In this document: one piece after another, positions 13,724 through 19,126 of the stretch
Layout: each line of letters starts with the position of its first letter
Position numbering within the stretch: the first letter of the stretch is position 1
Source: VFZN01 sp050249615
GTDB taxonomy: Bacteria; Acidobacteriota; Vicinamibacteria; Vicinamibacterales; UBA2999
Reading direction: 5' to 3'
Length of the DNA stretch: 19,126 nt
Assembly: GCA_050249615.1 (NCBI GenBank)
Contig: JBFWQE010000104.1
Coordinates: 1-19,126 of the forward strand
Position numbers and translations under genes: made by a program
Notes under the pieces: generated by a model
What the model saw: the letters and a program-made list of their open reading frames with translations, nothing else
What the model was told of the DNA's origin: nothing
Database searches by the model: none

Positions 13724-15055
13724 ATGCCCCGCAACATCTTCATCAGCCTCACGCACGCCGACACGCTGATTGCCGAGGCGCTCCGCGATGCGGTGAAGGC
13801 CCTCTTCGGCGACTTCCTGCAGGTGCACTTCTCGACCAGCAAGGAGATGGACGGCGGCATCCGGTCGGGCGAGGACTGGATGCAGTGGATCGTCGATCGC
13901 GTCGTGGACTGCGACTTCGCCCTCATCCTCGTGACGCCCTCGTCCGTGCACAAGCCGTGGATTCTCTGGGAAGCCGGGGCGGTGGCCGGCGCGGCCCTGG
14001 CCAGCCAGCAGGACAAGTCGCTCCGCAAGGTCAGGCCGCTCGTCTACAACCTCCCGCTCGAGCTCGTGCCGTCGCCGATCCGGGACGCGAAGGTGCAGTT
14101 CCGGCGGGGCGATTCGGCGGCCGAGGTCAAGTCGCTGCTGCGCGAGATTCTCGACGAGTACCGGCGCGGCGACCTCAGCGCGGATCGCGTCACCGAGTTC
14201 GGTGAGAAGGTGAACGAGGTCATCGCCGCGTACCTGTCGAAGGTGCAGGCGTCCCTGCTCGATGCGCCGGCCGTGCCGACGCCCACCCTGCTCGAGGAGT
14301 GGCGGCAGCGTCTCGAGGACATCCTCGTGCAGAACCGGGCCTCCGAGGTGCGGCACCTGCACGACTGGATGGAGATTGCGTTCGGCCGCGAGCGTGACCC
14401 GCGCCCGCGCCCGCTCGACCTGCGCATTCATACCCGCCTTGGCAGCCTGTACATGAAGGCCCGGGATTACGGGCGGGCGGTCGAGCAGCTCGAGCTGGCG
14501 CGGGAGCTGGCGCCCCGCGACATCTTCGTCCTGCGGACGCTCGGGCGGGCCTACCTCGAGATGGGCAACCGGGCGGCCGTGCAGGGGATTCTGGACCGCA
14601 TCGTCGCGCTCGATGCCGACGCCTTCCGGCACAACACCGAGTGCGCCGCGCTTGCCGGCCGCTATCACCGGACCGGCGGCGACTTCCAGAAGGCCGCCGA
14701 TGTGTACCGCGCCGCCCTCACGTCGAATCCCGATTCGTACTACCTGGCCAACCTGGTGGCCGAGGCCAGCCTGGACGCGGGCAACCGGGAAGGCGCGGCC
14801 GCCGCCTACCGACAGGCCATCGACATCCTTTCCCGCCTCGACGAAACCAACATCTGGACACAGGCGACGGCAGCCAATGCGCACTTGTTCCTCGGCAACC
14901 AGGAGGGCCTGGCGCGTGCCATCGAGGCCATCCGGGCCGCCCGGCCCGCCGCCGATCAGACAGCCGCCGTCGAGCGCGGACTGCAGACCGTGGCCAGGCA
15001 CGTCGAGGGGGGCGACTTGAAGGTGCAGCACGCGCTCGCGGCGCTGAGGGCCTGA
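13724..15055 (+). CDS. TIR-TPR protein
   Basis: The 443-residue cytosolic protein begins MPRNIFISLTHADTL. The TIR-like domain spans about 1-130, with FISLTHAD, EDWMQWIVDRVVDCDFALILV and the conserved HKPWILWEAGAVAG, in which Glu83 is the expected catalytic residue. This WEAG subtype is common in effector TIRs. Residues about 140-230 are a helical linker. From about 240 there are TPR units: RIHTRLGSLYMKARDYGRAV, DIFVLRTLGRAYLEMGNRAA, AALAGRYHRTGGDFQKAADV and YLANLVAEASLDAGNREGAA. A good Shine-Dalgarno GAGGGAG (13711-13717) lies 6 bases before the ATG. The gene is divergent from the operon that contains a different TIR protein. NAD hydrolysis triggered through TPR-mediated binding is plausible but inferred. 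Confidence 0.87.
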   Translation: MPRNIFISLTHADTLIAEALRDAVKALFGDFLQVHFSTSKEMDGGIRSGEDWMQWIVDRVVDCDFALILVTPSSVHKPWILWEAGAVAGAALASQQDKSLRKVRPLVYNLPLELVPSPIRDAKVQFRRGDSAAEVKSLLREILDEYRRGDLSADRVTEFGEKVNEVIAAYLSKVQASLLDAPAVPTPTLLEEWRQRLEDILVQNRASEVRHLHDWMEIAFGRERDPRPRPLDLRIHTRLGSLYMKARDYGRAVEQLELARELAPRDIFVLRTLGRAYLEMGNRAAVQGILDRIVALDADAFRHNTECAALAGRYHRTGGDFQKAADVYRAALTSNPDSYYLANLVAEASLDAGNREGAAAAYRQAIDILSRLDETNIWTQATAANAHLFLGNQEGLARAIEAIRAARPAADQTAAVERGLQTVARHVEGGDLKVQHALAALRA

Positions 15056-15124
15056 GCGGCGCACGACCGGCCCTTCCGTCCGATGCCGCGGGCGTCCGGC
15101 CCTCCAGGCGGGTATCTGTAACGT

Positions 15125-15152
15125 TGTCACGGTGCGTTGACACCATGGTGTC
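15125..15152. promoter_or_regulatory. Overlapping palindromes, candidate operator
   Basis: A perfect 14-bp palindrome GACACCATGGTGTC (15139-15152) overlaps the -35 box. Just upstream, TGTCA (15125-15129) and TGACA (15138-15142) form an inverted repeat with an 8-base spacer, so three half-sites of the TGTCA/TGACA/TGTC type are stacked on the promoter. A repressor bound here would block polymerase (inference). Confidence 0.45.
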
Positions 15153-15165
15153 CGAGGAGCAGAAT
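15137..15165 (+). promoter_or_regulatory. Candidate promoter upstream of the S8 protease
   Basis: A perfect TTGACA (15137-15142) is separated by 17 bases from CAGAAT (15160-15165). Transcription would begin near 15172, about 19 bases before the ATG at 15191. No clear Shine-Dalgarno lies in that short leader. This suggests that the S8 protease and hydrolase genes form their own transcription unit. Confidence 0.5.
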
Positions 15166-15190
15166 GCGTTTCCCCCCGAACGCCTGACCC

Positions 15191-16969
15191 ATGGCCAAAA
15201 CACGTAAAGCCGCCCCGCGTCCCCGGCCGAAGCCGCGACAGGCCCCTCGCTCGCGCAAAACGGCGGGCCGTCCGCCGGTGCAGGGCCCTCCGCCGCCGCC
15301 CGAGCAGGCGCGGGCCGACAGCACGACGCTCACCGACCGCTTCTCGAAGATGTTCGCCCCGCCGGAGCTCTACGACCCGAAGAAGCGCGACGAGTGGCGG
15401 CTCGTGAGCGAGGTGGACGAGCGCGGGCCGTACGTCATCGAGCTGAACCTGCAGCACATGGGCGGCCTCGAGGGCGCCTCCGCGGCGCTCCGCGCCCTGC
15501 ACACCGAGGTGCTCAAGGATGCGCCCGAGCCCGTGCCCCTGGCCCGGACCTACTTCACCTGGCGGCTGCGCGTGGACGAGTGGCGCAAGCTGCTCGTGGA
15601 AGACGACAAGCAGGCCACGGAGAAGGCAGCGAGGGAAACGCGCCGCACGGCGAAAACGAAGGGCGCGGGCCGCTACGACCCGATGATGTTCCGGGCGATC
15701 TACAAGCTGTGGCCCGACTTCCCCGTGAAGAGCCACATCTACCGGTCGATGCCGACCATCAAGGCCGACGCCGCGCTCAAGTCGTACGAAGCGGGCGGTC
15801 GGGGGATTGTCTGGGCAGTGGTCGACTCCGGCATCGATGCCACGCACCCGCACTTCGGCGCCGCGGAGGGCGGGACGCTGGGCGATCCCGAGGTCCGGGA
15901 CCTTCATCGATACTTCGTCACCGACCCCGAGGCCCACGACCACCAGGTGCCTCTCCGCGATCCGTCCGGCGAGAAGGACATCGAGAAGCGCCGCGCGCTC
16001 ATCGCGCGCCACCGCGAGCTGGCCCTCAAGGACGACTTCGGCCACGGCACGCACGTCGCGGGCATCATCGCGGGCCAGGCGCCGCAGAAGAACGGCGCGG
16101 TGTGCTCGCTCGAGCGCATGCTGCGCATCGACCAGGCCGACACGGACCAGGCCGAGGTGGATCGGAGCCGGTACGAGGCCGTGCCCCGCACGGATGCCGT
16201 GCGCTTCCGCGGCGTCGCGCCCCACTGCAAGCTGATCAGCCTGCGCGTCCTGGACCACAGCGGCGACGGCCGCTCGAGCGACGTCATCCGCGCGCTGGCC
16301 TACATCCGCGAGCAGCTGAACGACAACCCGAAGATGCTGCGCGTGCACGGCGTGAACCTGAGCGTCGGCTACGAGTTCGACGCCGAGATGTTCGCGTGCG
16401 GGCAGAGCCCGCTCTGTGCGGAGGTCAATCGCCTCGTGCAGTCGGGCGTGGTCGTCGTCGCCGCGGCGGGCAACACCGGGTACGGGACCGTGGGGGCGAT
16501 GGTGCGCGCGACGAAGGTCGGCCTGTCGAATACGATCAACGATCCGGGGAACGCGGACGAGGCCATCACGGTCGGCGCCACGCATCGCGACGCGCCGCAC
16601 ACCTACGGGGTGTCGTACTTCTCGTCCAAGGGGCCGACGGGCGACGGCCGGATCAAGCCGGACCTCGTGGCCCCCGGCGAGCGCATCTCGTCGTGCGGCG
16701 CGGGTCAGCGCCTCGAGCAGGCTCTGGCGTCGGCCGGGGGGAAGCGGCGCAAGGGGACGGCCTACTACATGGAGGACAGCGGCACCTCGATGGCGGCGCC
16801 GCACGTCTCCGGCGCCATCGCGGCCTTCTTGTCCATCCGCCGGGAGTTCATCGGCAAGCCGCGCGAGGTGAAGCGCGTCTTCACCAGCACCGCCACGCCG
16901 CTCGGGCGCGAGCGGTACTTCGAGGGCCATGGCCTCGTGGACCTCATCCGGGCCATCCAGTCGGTGTGA
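15191..16969 (+). CDS. Subtilisin-like serine protease (S8), cytoplasmic
   Basis: The 592-residue protein has the full subtilase triad: VVDSGIDATHP (Asp212), FGHGTHVAGIIAG (His285) and DSGTSMAAPHVSGAIA (Ser533), plus the oxyanion AAAGNTG (Asn428). There is no signal peptide. The N-terminus (1-40) is very basic and Pro-rich, so it probably stays in the cytosol. An N-terminal region of about 165 residues precedes the catalytic domain and is unlike a classical I9 propeptide. An insertion of about 45 residues (295-340) with Cys305 and a Cys pair at 403/409 follows the His motif. The ATG lies downstream of a promoter with palindromes at 15125-15165. The hydrolase gene starts 13 bases after the stop, indicating a two-gene operon. 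Confidence 0.93.
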   Translation: MAKTRKAAPRPRPKPRQAPRSRKTAGRPPVQGPPPPPEQARADSTTLTDRFSKMFAPPELYDPKKRDEWRLVSEVDERGPYVIELNLQHMGGLEGASAALRALHTEVLKDAPEPVPLARTYFTWRLRVDEWRKLLVEDDKQATEKAARETRRTAKTKGAGRYDPMMFRAIYKLWPDFPVKSHIYRSMPTIKADAALKSYEAGGRGIVWAVVDSGIDATHPHFGAAEGGTLGDPEVRDLHRYFVTDPEAHDHQVPLRDPSGEKDIEKRRALIARHRELALKDDFGHGTHVAGIIAGQAPQKNGAVCSLERMLRIDQADTDQAEVDRSRYEAVPRTDAVRFRGVAPHCKLISLRVLDHSGDGRSSDVIRALAYIREQLNDNPKMLRVHGVNLSVGYEFDAEMFACGQSPLCAEVNRLVQSGVVVVAAAGNTGYGTVGAMVRATKVGLSNTINDPGNADEAITVGATHRDAPHTYGVSYFSSKGPTGDGRIKPDLVAPGERISSCGAGQRLEQALASAGGKRRKGTAYYMEDSGTSMAAPHVSGAIAAFLSIRREFIGKPREVKRVFTSTATPLGRERYFEGHGLVDLIRAIQSV

Positions 16970-16982
16970 CAAGGAGCATCCC

Positions 16983-18344
16983 ATGGCACTCGCGCGCTTC
17001 GATGTCGAGTTCACGAAAGACGCGGACGTTTACAAGCAGGCGCAGGTGGACGCGCTCCTCGCGGCCCTCCCCGGAGTCACCGATCTCATCGTCCTGTCGC
17101 ACGGCTGGAACAACGACATGGCCGATGCGCGCACGCTGTACAACGAGCTGGTCGGCAACATCGAACAGCTCCTGGACGGGCGATCGAGCCCGGGCGCGCC
17201 GCCCGCGTTGAAGGCCCTGGCCGGCCGCACCTACGCGGTCTGCCAGGTGTTCTGGCCCAGCAAGAAGTTCACCGACGAGGAGCTCATCCCGGGCGGGGGC
17301 GCCGTCACGGCCATGAAGGCCAGCGACAAGGCGCTCATCAAGGCGCTGGAGGCGCTCAAGCGGGATCCGGTGCGCCTTGGCGGCAAGGAGGCGCCGGCCG
17401 CGCGCGCGAAGGCCATCGACCGCGCCATCAAGGCCGTGCCGAAGCTCTCCACCTCTGCGGCGGCGCGCAAGACCTTCGTGGACGCGCTCCGCTCGACGAT
17501 GCCGAAAGGCAAGGGCGCGAAGGAAGTGGACGACGGGTCGGCAGGGTTCCTGAAGGCGGACCCGGAGAAGCTGTTCAAGGCGATGTCAGTTGCCGTGGTG
17601 GCGCCCGGGCCGAAGACCAGCCGGGGCGGCGCGGCGACGATCGGGATCGGCGGGGGCACGACCGGGGCGGGCGGCGCGGCGGGGCTCGGCGATCTCGTGG
17701 ACGGCATCACGGCCGGCGCCCGCCGCATCGCGAACTTCGTCACCTACTACCAGATGAAGGAGCGCGCGGGGGATGTGGGCGGCAAGGGCGTGGCGCCGCT
17801 GCTCAAGCAGTGCCGGAGGGCCAACCCGGCGGTGCGGCTGCACCTGGTGGGCCACAGCTTCGGCGGCCGGCTCGTCACCGCGGCCGCAGCAGGCCTGCCG
17901 AAGAACACGCCGGACGTCACCGTGTCACTGCTGCAGGCCGCCTTCTCCCACAACGCGCTCTCGGCGGATTACGGCAAGGGGAAGGCCGGCTTCTACCGCA
18001 CCGTCCTGGGCGACGCCCGCGTGTCGGGCCCCATCATCGTCACGCACACGAAGAACGACAAGGCCGTGGGCGTCGCCTATCCGCTCGCGTCGCGCATCGC
18101 CAACCAGGTGGCGGCGGCGCTCGGCGACGAGAACGATCCGTACGGCGGGCTGGGCCGGAACGGCGCGCAGCACACGGCCGAGGCCAACGGGCACAGTGCG
18201 ACGCTGGGGCCGAAGGGGACCACGTACACGCTCGCGCCGGGCACGGTGAGCAACCTGCTGGCCGACAGCGTGATCAAGGACCACAACGACGTCCGCGGGG
18301 AGGCCGTGGCGTACGCGGTTCTGTGCTGCAGCGGGGGGGTGTAG
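16983..18344 (+). CDS. Alpha/beta-hydrolase (lipase/esterase-like) with central insertion
   Basis: The 453-residue protein carries VTDLIVLSHGWNND (32-45), whose HGW is the usual oxyanion-hole motif, and the nucleophile elbow LVGHSFGGRLV (Ser292). VTHTKNDKAVG, downstream, is the likely acid region, and the late DHNDVRG may give the catalytic His, though this is uncertain. Between about 100 and 245 there is a long insertion with Lys/Ala-rich helices and a Gly-rich stretch (214-236). No signal peptide is present, so a cytosolic substrate is expected. AAGGAG (16971-16976) lies 6 bases before the ATG. The gene directly follows the S8 protease and is presumably a co-expressed second effector. Esterase or phospholipase activity is inferred. 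Confidence 0.86.
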   Translation: MALARFDVEFTKDADVYKQAQVDALLAALPGVTDLIVLSHGWNNDMADARTLYNELVGNIEQLLDGRSSPGAPPALKALAGRTYAVCQVFWPSKKFTDEELIPGGGAVTAMKASDKALIKALEALKRDPVRLGGKEAPAARAKAIDRAIKAVPKLSTSAAARKTFVDALRSTMPKGKGAKEVDDGSAGFLKADPEKLFKAMSVAVVAPGPKTSRGGAATIGIGGGTTGAGGAAGLGDLVDGITAGARRIANFVTYYQMKERAGDVGGKGVAPLLKQCRRANPAVRLHLVGHSFGGRLVTAAAAGLPKNTPDVTVSLLQAAFSHNALSADYGKGKAGFYRTVLGDARVSGPIIVTHTKNDKAVGVAYPLASRIANQVAAALGDENDPYGGLGRNGAQHTAEANGHSATLGPKGTTYTLAPGTVSNLLADSVIKDHNDVRGEAVAYAVLCCSGGV

Positions 18345-18355
18345 GCCGGGGCCGT

Positions 18356-19126
18356 TCAGCGCGGCCCTGACAGACGGCCGGCCAGGTCCACCTCGGCGGT
18401 CACGCGCATCGGCTCTGGCACGGCTCGCGCGTGAGCGGACGGATGGGCCTGGCGGAACGCCGCCCACCAGGCGACCGCCTGGTCCCGGGGCCACGGCGTC
18501 CTCGCGGCGCACACGGCCAGCTCGCGCTCCAGCGACCGTGCATCCCGCGGGCGGTCGTCCGGCGACTTGGCCAGGCACTCCAGGATGAGTCGCTCGAGAT
18601 CACCGGGGATGGTCGCGGCCGCCCGCTCTGAAGGCGGTTGCGGCCTGGTGTGCAGGTGGTGGGCCAGCACCTCGACGACGGTCTTTCCCGTGAACACGGG
18701 TGTGCCCGTGAGCAGGTAGTATCCGACGGCCCCGAGCGCGTAGAGATCGGCCCGCCCGTCGGCGTCATCCCGCCCGGAGATCGTCTCGGGCGCGATGTAC
18801 AGCGGGGTCCCGAGGAGCGTGATGCCGGCCGTGACGACCTGCGTGGCCTCCTCTTCCAGCGCGTCGATACGCTTCACCAGGCCGAAGTCCACCACCTTGG
18901 CCACGTCGGGCTCGCCGCCGCGCTCGCAGAGGATGATGTTCGCGGGCTTCACGTCGCGATGGATGAGCCCGATGCCGTGCGCCTCGGCCAGCGCGCCGCA
19001 CACCTGCTGAAGGATGCGGATGACGCGTGCGGGCGGCTGCGGGCCGTGGTCGCGCACGAGGCGGTCGAGGTCGATGCCATCGAGGTACTCCATGGCGTAA
19101 TAGAAGACGCCCTCGGGCGTGCGGCC
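18356..19126 (-). CDS. Ser/Thr protein kinase, 5' end beyond window
   Basis: The C-terminal 256 residues of a Hanks-type kinase are present. YYAMEYLDGIDLDRLV is the hinge, HRDVKPANI the catalytic loop, VVDFGLVKR the Mg-binding DFG loop, GTPLYIAPE the activation-segment end, and DLYALGAVGYYLLTG and DDRPRDA are subdomains IX and XI. The glycine-rich loop and Lys lie outside the window, so activity cannot be judged. After the kinase domain only about 55 residues remain (from ARTPWPRDQAVAWW), with no membrane segment. The stop is 11 bases from the stop of the convergent hydrolase gene, and no terminator hairpin is visible between them. A signalling link to the adjacent effectors is possible but unproven. 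Confidence 0.92.
   Translation of the reverse strand, partial: GRTPEGVFYYAMEYLDGIDLDRLVRDHGPQPPARVIRILQQVCGALAEAHGIGLIHRDVKPANIILCERGGEPDVAKVVDFGLVKRIDALEEEATQVVTAGITLLGTPLYIAPETISGRDDADGRADLYALGAVGYYLLTGTPVFTGKTVVEVLAHHLHTRPQPPSERAAATIPGDLERLILECLAKSPDDRPRDARSLERELAVCAARTPWPRDQAVAWWAAFRQAHPSAHARAVPEPMRVTAEVDLAGRLSGPR

Noticed and set aside
13622..17014. Very long open frame on the minus strand (over 1,100 codons) opposite the TIR-TPR and S8 genes
   Set aside because: Its product is a low-information Arg/His/Gly/Ala-rich sequence with no motif. The plus strand has catalytic motifs and ribosome sites for both genes. High GC makes the antisense frame open.

Overview
The window is very GC-rich, gene-dense bacterial DNA. 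The organism is Gram-negative, since it encodes a beta-barrel outer-membrane protein, a lipoprotein and several Sec signal peptides. The GC content, the G-rich CTTGGGG/CTTGGGA intergenic repeats and the Ig-like lipoprotein style resemble Acidobacteriota (Vicinamibacteria-like). That placement is inference from general resemblance, not from a marker gene.

Left part (1-2860, minus strand): the start of a histidine biosynthesis operon, hisI-hisG-hisD, with hisD running off the left edge. Upstream of hisI lies a candidate attenuator: a 26-codon leader ORF with seven His codons in ten, a small hairpin directly after the His codons, then an intrinsic terminator with a GAAA loop and U-tract. A weak sigma70-like promoter precedes it. 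Two G-rich repeat arrays bracket this module and a third is fused to the 3' end of hisD. Beyond the repeats is a small, possibly SRPBCC-like gene (2999-3604, minus).

Middle (3707-13640): on the plus strand, a cytoplasmic gingipain-like (C25, clan CD) cysteine protease is followed by an 88-residue partner of unknown function. Converging on them is a tight six-gene minus-strand operon: periplasmic TPR protein, FadL/OmpP1-like barrel, Ig-like lipoprotein, TIR protein with an inactive-STAND-like domain, MoxR-type AAA+ ATPase, and an 844-residue membrane protein with a CoxE/SAV_2336-like N-terminus, a degenerate vWA-like core and a PEGA-like C-terminus.

Right part (13724-19126): divergent from that operon are a TIR-TPR protein, a cytoplasmic subtilisin-like S8 protease and an alpha/beta hydrolase. 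A Ser/Thr protein kinase, cut by the right edge, converges on them.

Interpretation (inference): the locus from 3707 to the right edge combines a MoxR ATPase, a vWA-like partner, TIR effectors, cytosolic proteases and a hydrolase. This is the parts list of NTP-dependent bacterial conflict (immunity or programmed-death) systems of the MoxR-vWA-effector type. Its unusual aspect is the co-transcription of the ATPase core with envelope proteins, which suggests an envelope-to-cytosol sensing and killing device. The his attenuator is the best-supported regulatory feature in the window.
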